Source of the DNA: Myxococcales bacterium
Lineage (GTDB): Bacteria; Myxococcota; Myxococcia; Myxococcales; Myxococcaceae
Direction of reading: 5' to 3'
Length of the DNA: 64,000 nt
NCBI GenBank assembly: GCA_016191815.1
Contig: JACPVI010000075.1
Coordinates: 1-64,000, forward strand
Of this stretch, positions 1 to 7,820 are shown one piece after another. How positions within the stretch are numbered: the first letter of the stretch is position 1; each line of letters starts with the position of its first letter. Both the position numbers and the translations under genes were made by a program. The notes below the pieces were generated by a model. It saw only the letters and a list, made by a program, of their open reading frames with translations. It did no database searches and was not told where the DNA came from.

Positions 1-324
1 CCCGGGGCGGATAACTCGGCGAGCGGGACCGCGCACCCGCCACCGCGCCAGTTGGACACCAACCAGGTGCGCCTCTTGTGACGCGCGGCCGTTCCCGAAG
101 GCGTACCGAGCGAAACCGTCGCTGGAAGTCGGCACGGCACGTGCGGACGAGCGCCGGCGTGCTCACCAGCCCCCCTCGCCTCTCAAGGAAATGCCCCAAA
201 AGACCGAAACCCGAATCAGATGCAAGGGGGCGAGCCCGGCGCGGGGCGGCAAGCTTCGCACGGGGCCCTCGCCACAGAGGCGCCGCACCTCGCCGTGGTG
301 TCGACGCCGGACGCGCTCCCCGTC
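1..324. other. Left edge, no gene recognised
   Basis: I see no convincing coding region, RNA gene or repeat here. The open frames on both strands are Arg/Pro/Ala-rich and start without a ribosome binding site, as expected for shadow frames in GC-rich DNA. The stretch may hold the 3' flank of the minus-strand gene that ends at 325, or the edge of a gene lying outside the window. Confidence 0.5.
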
Positions 325-906
325 TCAGCGCCCCCGGGAGGATGTCCGCGGGGAGGTGCGACGGCGGAGGCGCTGGGCGAGGGCCTCGAGCGGCAGCTCT
401 CGCTCGCCGACTTCGGAAATCCATTCTCCTTCATGCGTCACGCGCACGTTGCCTCCCGCCACCTCGAGGTAGAACGTGCCGCACATGCCCAAGAGGACGA
501 AGTCGGGCACCGCGACACCGGCCTCTCGGTAGCGACGGCTCATTCTCGCGGAAACCGGGCTAAGCGCCATCACCCAGCTTGAGCCTTCGGTGAAATCGTG
601 GGCGTTAGCCTGGCAATTGGCTCCTCCCATCGCGCTGATGCGCAGCGTCGCTCGAGCTTCATGGCCCTTGAGCACGCGCAACAGCGCAACTTCCAGGCTG
701 TTGGGTTTTCCCCGCCTCTTGCCGTCGAGGTGGTGCTGGACGTTCGCGACCACCACCAGCGGAGTCCACGCCGCGCCAGCGAGGAAGCTCGGGTCGTACT
801 CTCCGCACTTGCACGCGGACGCCGGAGTCGGGGCCAGGAGAAGCGACCCGAAACAAGCGAAGGCGAGGAGCCGGCACACGGCCGGATTGTAGCCGCACCG
901 AGCCAT
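325..906 (-). CDS. Secreted TIMP/NTR-like Cys protein
   Basis: A 193-residue secreted protein of unproven function. Residues 1-31 form a signal peptide (hydrophobic core, then ASA), after which the mature chain would begin with Cys32-Lys-Cys34. A CxC start at the mature N terminus, followed by a small beta-rich domain with later cysteines (ANCQ and MCGTF), is the pattern of netrin/TIMP-like (NTR) domains. The C-terminal 15 residues are Arg/Ser-rich and probably unstructured. I chose the ATG at 906 because it directly precedes the signal peptide; longer in-frame starts add a poor Pro/Arg-rich leader. It is transcribed divergently from the Cys-rich lipoprotein at 1055, with about 150 bp between them for promoters. 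The family call rests on cysteine pattern alone, so a different Cys-rich secreted fold is possible. Confidence 0.6.
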   Translation of the reverse strand: MARCGYNPAVCRLLAFACFGSLLLAPTPASACKCGEYDPSFLAGAAWTPLVVVANVQHHLDGKRRGKPNSLEVALLRVLKGHEARATLRISAMGGANCQANAHDFTEGSSWVMALSPVSARMSRRYREAGVAVPDFVLLGMCGTFYLEVAGGNVRVTHEGEWISEVGERELPLEALAQRLRRRTSPRTSSRGR

Positions 907-1054
907 GAACCGACCATGGCGGCGGTGACACCGGCCTGGGCCGCTCCCTCGAAAACCTGACGCCTCGCGGCGGCCGGCCACCAGGCATCGGCCGAATTCC
1001 GGGCGGATCCGCCGCGGCACGGCCCGGCACGCCTCCTGCTCCCGTCCGCGCGCC

Positions 1055-2110
1055 ATGTCTCGCAAGTCTCTCATCCTCCTCGCCTCCCTCGCTCTCGCCG
1101 CCTGCCTTGGCCCGGTGGACCAGCAGCGCCTCGATGAAGACGGAGGGCCCGGGGCCGATGGCGGCGGCTCCGGAGCGGACGGAGGCCAGGACGCCGGCAG
1201 CGGCTGCACCTCTGATCAGCAATGCCCCCCCGGCCAGGTCTGCGACGGCTGCGGCGCCAGCGACCGCCGCTGCGTCATGGGCTGCCGCCGCGACGACCAG
1301 TGCGCCCCTGACTTCCTCTGCCGGGAGGTCTTCTGCGCCACCTGCCCGTGCCCCAGCCAGTGCACGGAGGACGGCTGCGTCGACAAGGACGGCGACGGCT
1401 TCGTCCGAAGCTGCGACCGCAAGCTCTGCCCAGGCAAGCTCAACTGCGACTGCGACGACTCCGACCCCGCGGTCAACGGCCGCGCGCTCGAGTCCTGCAA
1501 CAATGGCCGCGACGACGACTGCAACGGCCTCGCCGACAAGGCGGACCCCGCCTGCCAGATCTGCTCGATGCCCTCCCCCGCCTGCACCAGCAGCTGGGAC
1601 TGCCAGGTCGGCACCGAGAGCTGCATGGGCGGGTGCTGCCTGCACTGCCCGGTGCCGCTGCCGCCCCCTTGCGGCCAAGGGATGTGCCCGGTGCCCAATG
1701 GAATCGATCCCTCGAGCGGCTGCCCCAACGCGCCCAGTTGCGTCACCTGCTGCTATTGCCCGGGCACGTATGATCCGGTGTGCGGCCTCAACGGCTCCAC
1801 CTACTCCAGCCCCTGCGAGGCGGCCTGCGCCCAGACCGCGGTGCTGCACAAGGGCGCTTGCCTCCCCGGGGAAGGCATGTCCTGTACCGGCCAAGCCGGC
1901 TCCACCTCCTCCTGCGGCCCATCCGGGACGATGTACTGCCGCGACGCCTGCCCGATGTGCGACATGCTGATGCTCCGCTGCACCCAGGCGGGCGTGTGCG
2001 TGGGCGACTGGGACTGCCCGGCAGGCCTCAAGCCTCCCGCGTGCCCGGACGGCGGCGTTCCCTCTTCCAAGTGCGTGAGCCAGAAGTGCCAGTACCAGTG
2101 CACTCGCTAG
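1055..2110 (+). CDS. Cys-rich lipoprotein with MopE-like and Kazal segments
   Basis: A 351-residue surface lipoprotein. The signal peptide ends in a lipobox with acylated Cys17 (LAAC), then a Gly/Asp/Ala-rich linker (about 21-49) that tethers the domain to the membrane. Residues about 109-167 carry the Asp/Cys-rich metal-binding motif seen in MopE-like myxobacterial proteins (DKDGDGF, CDCDDSDP, CNNGRDDDCNG). Residues about 232-269 match a Kazal-type protease-inhibitor domain (YDPVCGLNGSTY with flanking cysteines), which in this family blocks serine proteases. Further Cys pairs near 55-105 and 270-350 suggest additional small disulphide or metal-bound modules. It stands alone, with the kinase gene starting about 90 bp downstream. 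What is seen: lipobox, Kazal signature, Asp/Cys motif. Inferred: cell-surface location and a role in resisting foreign or self proteases. Confidence 0.75.
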   Translation: MSRKSLILLASLALAACLGPVDQQRLDEDGGPGADGGGSGADGGQDAGSGCTSDQQCPPGQVCDGCGASDRRCVMGCRRDDQCAPDFLCREVFCATCPCPSQCTEDGCVDKDGDGFVRSCDRKLCPGKLNCDCDDSDPAVNGRALESCNNGRDDDCNGLADKADPACQICSMPSPACTSSWDCQVGTESCMGGCCLHCPVPLPPPCGQGMCPVPNGIDPSSGCPNAPSCVTCCYCPGTYDPVCGLNGSTYSSPCEAACAQTAVLHKGACLPGEGMSCTGQAGSTSSCGPSGTMYCRDACPMCDMLMLRCTQAGVCVGDWDCPAGLKPPACPDGGVPSSKCVSQKCQYQCTR

Positions 2111-2202
2111 CTCCCGGCCTCGGAATCCGAACAAGATTGGCGCTCCGCGCGGGGCCCGCTTAGGCTGTGCTGGCTTTTGGGTCCTTGGCGACACGGAAGC
2201 CA

Positions 2203-4239
2203 ATGTCCGCCGCTCCGACGCTCATTCTGCTCGCCGAGGACGAGCCCACCATCCGGATGGTCCTCACCGAGGCCTTGAGCCTCGAGGGCCACACCGTGGT
2301 GGCGGTGGAGGACGGCCTCAAGGCGCTCTCCGAGTTGGAGAGGTCCGAGTTCGACGCGGTGGTCTGCGACGTCCGGATGCCCGGCAGGGACGGAGTCGAG
2401 GTGCTCCGCGCGGTGAAGGAGGCCAGCCCGGACACCGAGGTGGTGATGACCACCGCGCACGCCAACCTTCAGGTGGCAATCGAATGCCTGAGGGCGGGGG
2501 CGTTCGACTTCGTCCCCAAGCCCATCAACATCATCGCGCTCTCCTCCACCGTGGCGCGGGCGGTGGAGCGCCGGAACCTCCGAGCCGCCAGCGCCCTGCT
2601 CAAGGCCAGCCATGCGGTGTTCTCGACCAAGGTGGAGCACCTGCCGGAGGTCGTCGTCGAGGTGGCGGGCAAGGTGATGTCCGCCGACCACGTCTCGCTG
2701 ATGCTCCCCGGGGTGGACGGCAAGCTGTACATCGCCCACTCCAGCGGCCTGCCGCCGGAGGTGGAAGAGAAGGTCACCCTGGCCCTGGGAGAGCGGGTGG
2801 CGGGGCGGATCGCGGTCGACCGCGCCCCGGTATTGCTCAACCACGGCCTGGGAGAGGATCCGCGCTTCGCCGGGCTGGAGAACTTCGGGCGAGTGGAGTC
2901 GAGCATCGTCTTCCCTCTCACCAGCGGCGACCGGCTGGTGGGGGTGCTCAACCTGGGCCGCCGCTTGGGCGTTCGCCCCTTCCGGAAGGCCGATCTGGAG
3001 CGGGCCGCCATCCTCGCCTCGCAGGTGCTGCTCGCCCTGGAGAACGCGCGGATGCTCCGGCAGATGGTCGCCTCCGAACGGCTGGCCTCGATCGGCCAGC
3101 TCGCCGCCGGAGTGGCGCACGAAATCAACAACCCGGTGAGCTACGTCTTGGCCAACCTCCAGCTCATCCGGACTTGCCTGGACCGGCTGGCCGCCATCTC
3201 CGCCCGCGACCGCGACTCCTTGTGGGAGCAGTGGCAAGCCAGCTCACCCGAGGGAGGGATGGCGGATCTCGCCCGGGCGGCGGCGGACGCCGAGGAGGGA
3301 GCGCTCCGGATCCGGGAGATCGTCCGCGACATGGGCGGGCTGGCCCGCGGCCAGGAGGAATCGGCGGAGCTGTTCGACCTGGGCGATGCCATTCGCTCCG
3401 CGCTCCGGGTGGCCGCGGCGGAGATGCGCACCCGAGCCAAGCTCACCATCGAGCTGCAAGGCGGCCTCGAGGTGAGGGCCAGCGCCGGCCCGATGTCCCA
3501 AGTGCTGGTGAACCTCCTGGTCAACGCCGCCCACGCCGTCCGCGAGGTAGAGGGCCGTCCGCGAGAGATCCGGGTCAAGGCCTTTCGAGAGGAGGGCCGG
3601 GTGCTGGCGGAAGTCTCCGACACCGGGATCGGCATCGCTCCGCAGAACCTCGGGCGCATCTTCCAGCCGTTCTTCACCACCAAGGACCCTTCCACGGGCA
3701 CCGGGCTGGGCCTGTACATCAGCCGGGAGATCGTCCGCCGCTACGGCGGCGAAATCCAGGTGCGCTCCGAGTTGGGCAAGGGGACCACCTTCACCGTCAG
3801 CCTACCCGCCGCGGCGATGGACCCGCCCGCAGCGGAGGTGACGCCCGCTCCGGCGGGCCAACTGGTGCGCCGTCCTCAGGTGCTCTTCGTCGACGACGAG
3901 GCGACCATCCTCCGGACCTACGAGCGCTTCTTTGGCCGCGAGTTCGACATCTCCCTCGCCCAGGGCGGCGCCCAGGCCCTGGAGGCGATCGCCAAGCACC
4001 AGTCCTACGACTTGGTGGTGTGCGACCTCTTGATGGGGAGCATCGACGGGATGGACGTCTACCGGAAGGCCTGCGGCCGGTTCCCCCGGCTGTGCGACGC
4101 GTTCGTCTTCGTCACCGGAAGCCGCGAGCACGCCCAGGTGCGAGAGTTCCTGAAGACGGTGAAGAACCGGGTCCTGGAGAAGCCGTTCGAGCTGGACCTC
4201 TTGCGCGGGCTGGTCCGGAAGAAAGTGGGCGCGGCGTAG
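2203..4239 (+). CDS. Hybrid histidine kinase REC-GAF-HisKA-HATPase-REC
   Basis: A 678-residue cytoplasmic hybrid kinase with no membrane segment. Order of domains: N-terminal receiver (about 3-118, acidic Glu12/Asp13, phospho-acceptor Asp56 in VVCDVRMP), GAF sensor (about 135-285), HisKA with His306 in GVAHEINNP, HATPase (N box around Asn437/Asn441, G1 at DTGIGIAP, F box and G2 at TGTGLGL), and a C-terminal receiver (Asp608 in VVCDLLMG, Lys660). Phosphoryl flow from His306 to either receiver is expected for the family; the input signal is unknown. I used the ATG at 2203 because the receiver domain starts immediately after it; an upstream in-frame start adds 12 residues of no domain value. It ends 2 bp before the convergent reverse transcriptase gene. 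No dedicated response regulator lies nearby, so it probably signals to distant partners. Confidence 0.9.
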   Translation: MSAAPTLILLAEDEPTIRMVLTEALSLEGHTVVAVEDGLKALSELERSEFDAVVCDVRMPGRDGVEVLRAVKEASPDTEVVMTTAHANLQVAIECLRAGAFDFVPKPINIIALSSTVARAVERRNLRAASALLKASHAVFSTKVEHLPEVVVEVAGKVMSADHVSLMLPGVDGKLYIAHSSGLPPEVEEKVTLALGERVAGRIAVDRAPVLLNHGLGEDPRFAGLENFGRVESSIVFPLTSGDRLVGVLNLGRRLGVRPFRKADLERAAILASQVLLALENARMLRQMVASERLASIGQLAAGVAHEINNPVSYVLANLQLIRTCLDRLAAISARDRDSLWEQWQASSPEGGMADLARAAADAEEGALRIREIVRDMGGLARGQEESAELFDLGDAIRSALRVAAAEMRTRAKLTIELQGGLEVRASAGPMSQVLVNLLVNAAHAVREVEGRPREIRVKAFREEGRVLAEVSDTGIGIAPQNLGRIFQPFFTTKDPSTGTGLGLYISREIVRRYGGEIQVRSELGKGTTFTVSLPAAAMDPPAAEVTPAPAGQLVRRPQVLFVDDEATILRTYERFFGREFDISLAQGGAQALEAIAKHQSYDLVVCDLLMGSIDGMDVYRKACGRFPRLCDAFVFVTGSREHAQVREFLKTVKNRVLEKPFELDLLRGLVRKKVGAA

Positions 4240-4241
4240 CC

Positions 4242-5846
4242 TCAGCCGGCTGCCCGCCTCCCGGCTACCACCAGCTCGGCCAGCTGCCGCGCGAGGTTCT
4301 GGCCCTTCTCCCGGTCCACCATCGAGACCCAGGCGATCATCCCCTGGAGGTAGGCCTCGAAGTTGGGCCGTCCCTCCCGGTTCTGCGCGGCGAGTCCGGT
4401 CTTCCTCGCCTGGTGGAGGATGGCCCGGAGCCGCCGCACCTGCTCCCGCGGCACCGACAGCTTGCGGTTCACCACGATGCCCGTCACCCGCTGCCTCCGC
4501 GAGGAGGAGAGCACGCTCCCCTTCTCCGGGTGCACGGTGAAGCCCTCTTCCTCCACCAGGTGGCGCACCGCCGCCTTGAGGAAACCAACCTTCTCTCGTT
4601 TCCCCGGCGGCGCGGAGAAGGTGAGGTCGTCCGCGTAGCGGGTGTACTCGAAGCCAAGCTTGGCCATCCTCCCGCGAAGCCTTCGGTCCAGCTTCCTCGC
4701 CACCTGGTTGGAGAGCGCCGGGCTGGTGCAGGCCCCTTGGGGCAAGGCGCGCGGCCCCACCGCCACGAAGTAGCGCCTTCCCTCGTACTCCACCTCGCGG
4801 CGCGGGGACTCGGTGCACAACAGCGCCAGCACGGTGGCCACCGCCGGCGAATAGCCCGCCTTCTTGAACACCCCGCGGATCCTGGGGAAGGTGACCGTGG
4901 GGAAGAAGTCCTTGAGGTCCAGGTTCACCACCACGTCTCGCCCCAGATGCGCCGCCGCGTTGGAGACGATGGAGCGGCCCTTCACGAAGCCGTGGGCGGG
5001 CTTCTCGGTGGGTAGCTTTTCCAGGATGCTCCGGAGCACCCACCCTTGCGCCTTGGCCAGCTTCTTCTTCGGCGCGGCCAAGAGCCTCACCCCGCCCGAG
5101 CGCTTGGGCACCTCGAAGGTGCGGTAGTGGGTCCGCTCCGCCGCCTCGGAGTGGAAGCACAGCCAGCGCAGCTCCGGGACCGTCACCTCGAGCGCCTTGG
5201 CCACGTCCGCCGGAGTGGAGAGCACCGGCAGCCCCGCCGCCGCCAGCGCCTCGATGTTCGAGCGCCGGTCGGACAGTCCGCTGGACACCCCAGGGCCTAG
5301 GAAGGCCACCTCCTCCTTCTTCCTCCGGGCGACCTCGGCGGCGCGGGCCTGGGCGCGCTCCTGGGCGAGCTTCTGCTTCTCCGCCTTGCGCTGGGCCTTC
5401 TCCTTCCGCCGCTGCTCTACCGCCTGGTCGGCGCTCTTCGCCGCCAGTGCCCCCGCCATCGACATCGCCTCGTGGTGCTTGAGCCACTGGTCGCCGACGG
5501 TGTGGATTTCCGCGAGCTGCTCCTTGGTGAGCAGCCCGCGGAGGACGAGCCCGCGGTCGACGATCGCCGTCCGCTCGTCGCTCTGCGGAGGAATGACGTC
5601 GGTGCGGCCGATCCAGGCGGTGCGCCAGGGGGTGATTTTCAGCGCGCGCTTGCGCAGCTCCTCCGCGGACAGCCCGAGCACCTCCTCGTTGGCGAGGTAG
5701 GGGTTCTTTGCGGGGGAGGCGGCCGAGGCGGGAGCAGCGGCCCTTGGAACAGGACTGGCACCCGGCGAAGGCGCGGAGGTCTCGAAGTCGCTGGGCGGCT
5801 GGCCGCCGCCGAAGAAACCTCGAACGCGCCCCCAGAAGCTGGCCAT
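4242..5846 (-). CDS. Retron reverse transcriptase
   Basis: A 534-residue retron RT that copies part of its own ncRNA into branched msDNA. RT motifs are clear: motif A with Asp310 (NLDLKDFF), PQGACTSPALSN around 369-380, and YADD at 404-407 with catalytic Asp406/Asp407. Both retron hallmarks are present: NAXXH as NAAAH (296-300) and VTG (454-456, inside QRVTGIVVN). The first 180 residues are not RT: a Pro/Ala-rich stretch to about 47, a conserved-looking helical segment (50-130), and a charged coiled coil (about 138-180). Myxobacterial retron RTs such as that of Mx162 are also unusually long at the N terminus. The ATG at 5846 has a good binding site (GGAAAGAGG) and lies 15 bp after the a2 repeat. 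The ncRNA sits upstream on the same strand, and SWIM and HEAT genes precede it in apparent operon. Confidence 0.95.
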   Translation of the reverse strand: MASFWGRVRGFFGGGQPPSDFETSAPSPGASPVPRAAAPASAASPAKNPYLANEEVLGLSAEELRKRALKITPWRTAWIGRTDVIPPQSDERTAIVDRGLVLRGLLTKEQLAEIHTVGDQWLKHHEAMSMAGALAAKSADQAVEQRRKEKAQRKAEKQKLAQERAQARAAEVARRKKEEVAFLGPGVSSGLSDRRSNIEALAAAGLPVLSTPADVAKALEVTVPELRWLCFHSEAAERTHYRTFEVPKRSGGVRLLAAPKKKLAKAQGWVLRSILEKLPTEKPAHGFVKGRSIVSNAAAHLGRDVVVNLDLKDFFPTVTFPRIRGVFKKAGYSPAVATVLALLCTESPRREVEYEGRRYFVAVGPRALPQGACTSPALSNQVARKLDRRLRGRMAKLGFEYTRYADDLTFSAPPGKREKVGFLKAAVRHLVEEEGFTVHPEKGSVLSSSRRQRVTGIVVNRKLSVPREQVRRLRAILHQARKTGLAAQNREGRPNFEAYLQGMIAWVSMVDREKGQNLARQLAELVVAGRRAAG

Positions 5847-5861
5847 GGCCTCTTTCCGCGC

Positions 5862-5897
5862 GACGTCCAGCCCTCCAGGGAGGCCCCAGCTCGCCCG
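5862..5897 (-). repeat. Retron a2 inverted repeat
   Basis: A 36-nt arm complementary to a1 (33 of 36 aligned positions). It lies 15 bp upstream of the RT start codon. In the folded transcript a1/a2 pairing brings the priming guanosine next to the template end. Confidence 0.9.
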
Positions 5898-5929
5898 ACT
5901 TCGAACCCCTGACCACGTCCGATCACCGA

Positions 5930-6002
5930 GGAATTCGCGGGGGTGTGCGGCCCAGACCCGAAGGGTCGGATTAGTTCAGGCCGTCACACCCCCGTGAATT
6001 CC
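5930..6002 (-). other. msd stem-loop
   Basis: A long stem: GGAATTC, then G-rich residues to 5979, pairs with 5930-5952, giving 22 pairs with one A-C mismatch and one bulged A. The apical loop contains a secondary hairpin (GACCC/GGGTC, 5955-5967). This is the expected hairpin of the DNA part of msDNA. Confidence 0.85.
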
Positions 6003-6045
6003 AAAAAGAGCATCGGGCGTGGGTACGAATGAGAGACGGACTTCC

Positions 6046-6066
6046 GCCGCGGCGGAACACCGCGGC
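6046..6066 (-). other. msr hairpin
   Basis: A perfect 7-bp stem (GCCGCGG/CCGCGGC) with a 7-nt loop, located just inside a1. Retron RTs recognise hairpins in the msr part of the RNA, so this is the likely recognition element. Confidence 0.75.
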
Positions 6067-6077
6067 ACTGAAGGGCT

Positions 6078-6112
6078 CGGGCGAGCGGGGCCTCCTTGCA
6101 GGGCTGGACGTC
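6078..6112 (-). repeat. Retron a1 inverted repeat
   Basis: A 35-nt arm starting GACGTCCAGCCC on the minus strand. It pairs with a2 at 5862-5897 with two mismatches and one unpaired base. It begins a single base after the SWIM gene stop codon (6116-6114), leaving no room for a promoter between that gene and the retron RNA. Confidence 0.9.
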
Positions 6113-6113
6113 A

Positions 6114-7820
6114 TCAGTGAATCCACTTCTTCGGCCCGGTCGGGCCGGGCGGCTCCATATCAGACTCGGTGGCGGGGGTGTCGGCCGCCTGGGCGCAAAG
6201 CCGCAGCGCGATGAGGTGCCGGCAGGGGCCGCCGCGAAGCCTGAGCTTGAAGAAGTGCGAGCAGCCGCAGCGGGCCTTGGAGAAGCCGCCGTCGCCGTCG
6301 AGGATGGCCTCGAAGTCCTGCTCCCCCACCTTTCCAACCAAGAGCCTCCGGGCGCCGGAGAGCAGCTCCTCGCGCACGATGGAGAGCTTCCCCTCGCGGA
6401 AGAGCTGCCGACCCGCCGCCACCTCGGGCGGCTCGGGCCCCAGGAGCGCCTCGGAGAGCGCCACTGGCATGAGCTGGCGCCAGCGGTAGCACTGGCCGGC
6501 GAAGTCGTAGAGCACCTGGCCCTGCTTCGCGAGCTGGTGCAGGGAGCCGAGCACCGCGTCGCGGGGGGCCTCGGCCGCGGCACAGAGGTAGGTGAGCCTG
6601 GCGAACTGCGCCTGCTGGAGGTGGCGGGAGAGCACCGCCAACGTACGCGGCTCGGCGCGGAGCTGGCCGCAGAGCAACTCGAGGCTGGTGCCGCCGCTCC
6701 ACTCGTTGGCGGTCCACCCGGAGAGCCCGAGCACCATCCGCATCTCGCCCATGTGCACCGTCCAGACGCTGGGCAGGCCCGAGCCGAGCAGCTGCACCTC
6801 CACCCGCTCGGCCAGCGGCAAGAGCCGGGCGAGCACCATCAGCCGGCGGCGGCCCCACACCTTTATCTCTTCGGCCTTCTCTCCTTCGTAGGGCGCGCCG
6901 TGGCTCTGCACCGCGACCCCGAAGGGCTCGAGCACCACCGAGGCGGGTCGCCCCGGGGCGAGTTGGAAACGGAGCGAGCGGGGCCCGGTCTTCTCCCGGT
7001 GGCGGCGCAGGAAGGCGAGCAGCGAGTAGACCGCGTCCAGGGACAGCTCCACTCGCCGGGTCTGGAGCGTCATCGCCGCCTGCACCTGGCCGAAGCCGCG
7101 GAGCCAGGAGGTGGGGAGGTCGATCTTCTCCTCCCGGTAGGCCTCCTGGCCCTGCACCTTCACCTCGAAGCCGGTGGGGTCCACCTGGAGGCGGGTCTGC
7201 CGGTAGCTGCGGAGCGTCTGGAAGTGCTCGTAGAGCTGAAAGGAGTAATCGACGTTGGTGGTGCCGAGCCCGGCCTCCTTGCCCTCGAAGGCCTCGCGGT
7301 CCACGAAGAGGCAGCCGTAGGAGGATTCGTCCTTGGCGAAGCACTCGAAGTAGACGACGTCCGGGGCCACCGTCACCACCGGGTCGCAGGGGACGAGGTG
7401 GCGGAACAGCTCGGGGTCGTTCCGGGAGAGCTCATCGGCCCAGCGGGTGCGGGCGTTCCAGTAGAGGCGGTGCATCCGCCGGAAGTCGACCTCCAGGTTG
7501 GGCGCAGGGGGCTCCTTGGTCAGCTTTGCCAGCTCGGCCTTCTTGGCCTGGTCGACCACCGCGCGGCGAAGCTCGGCCTCCACGCGGCGCTCCTCCTCGA
7601 GGTAGGCCTGGTAGGCGGCCCGGCCTCTGGGTTTGAAGCGCAAGTCGCCCACCACCACCTCGTGGAGCGCGCTGATCGCCTCCCGGAAGCGCACCGGGAA
7701 GCGGAGGGCTTGGTCGAAGAAGACTTTTGGCCGGGCGAGGTTGGGGCGGAAGGCGAGCGCCGCGCCGCCGGGGATCTCCACCACCGAGCTTCGGCCGAGG
7801 TACTGCAGCTCGAGGTTCAT
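6114..7820 (-). CDS. SWIM zinc-finger protein, upstream of retron
   Basis: A 568-residue protein. Its one recognisable domain is a C-terminal SWIM zinc finger with pattern CxC-x12-CxH: Cys518, Cys520, Cys533 and His535. SWIM fingers bind zinc and in known families mediate DNA or protein contacts. A segment near residues 410-440 has the spacing of a small winged helix. The rest, including a helical charged stretch around residues 70-105, is not assignable. The ATG at 7820 overlaps the stop of the HEAT-like gene as ATGA, so the two are probably translationally coupled. Its stop codon is followed after one base by the retron a1 repeat. Seen: the SWIM residues and gene packing. Inferred: that it works with the HEAT protein and perhaps with the retron. 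No nuclease or ATPase motif is visible, so an enzymatic role is not supported. Confidence 0.8.
   Translation of the reverse strand: MNLELQYLGRSSVVEIPGGAALAFRPNLARPKVFFDQALRFPVRFREAISALHEVVVGDLRFKPRGRAAYQAYLEEERRVEAELRRAVVDQAKKAELAKLTKEPPAPNLEVDFRRMHRLYWNARTRWADELSRNDPELFRHLVPCDPVVTVAPDVVYFECFAKDESSYGCLFVDREAFEGKEAGLGTTNVDYSFQLYEHFQTLRSYRQTRLQVDPTGFEVKVQGQEAYREEKIDLPTSWLRGFGQVQAAMTLQTRRVELSLDAVYSLLAFLRRHREKTGPRSLRFQLAPGRPASVVLEPFGVAVQSHGAPYEGEKAEEIKVWGRRRLMVLARLLPLAERVEVQLLGSGLPSVWTVHMGEMRMVLGLSGWTANEWSGGTSLELLCGQLRAEPRTLAVLSRHLQQAQFARLTYLCAAAEAPRDAVLGSLHQLAKQGQVLYDFAGQCYRWRQLMPVALSEALLGPEPPEVAAGRQLFREGKLSIVREELLSGARRLLVGKVGEQDFEAILDGDGGFSKARCGCSHFFKLRLRGGPCRHLIALRLCAQAADTPATESDMEPPGPTGPKKWIH

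Larger units (their letters stand above)
5862..6112 (-). ncRNA. Retron msr-msd ncRNA locus
   Basis: This is the template and primer RNA of the retron, read from 6112 down to 5862. It is bounded by a pair of inverted repeats (a1 and a2) that match at 33 of 36 aligned positions. Directly after a1 comes AGC at 6077-6075, the usual context of the branching guanosine, making G6076 the likely 2'-5' branch site. An msr hairpin with a 7-bp GC-only stem (6046-6066) follows, then a 22-bp imperfect msd stem-loop (5930-6002). Total span is about 250 nt and the part inside the repeats about 180 nt, in the range of the large myxobacterial msDNAs. Order a1-msr-msd-a2-RT is the canonical retron order. The exact msr/msd boundary and msDNA length cannot be fixed from sequence alone. 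Confidence 0.88.

Noticed and set aside
659-2203. Long minus-strand open frame of 514 codons
   Set aside because: It is antisense to the Cys-rich lipoprotein at 1055-2110, which has a signal peptide and domains, and it runs on into the NTR-like gene; its Gly/Ala/Arg composition is a GC artefact. The same applies to other long antisense frames in the window.
5896-5915. T-arm-like GGTTCGAA on the minus strand, hinting at a tRNA
   Set aside because: The segment lies inside the retron msd/a2 region, has no acceptor or anticodon stem around it, and its T-stem does not pair.
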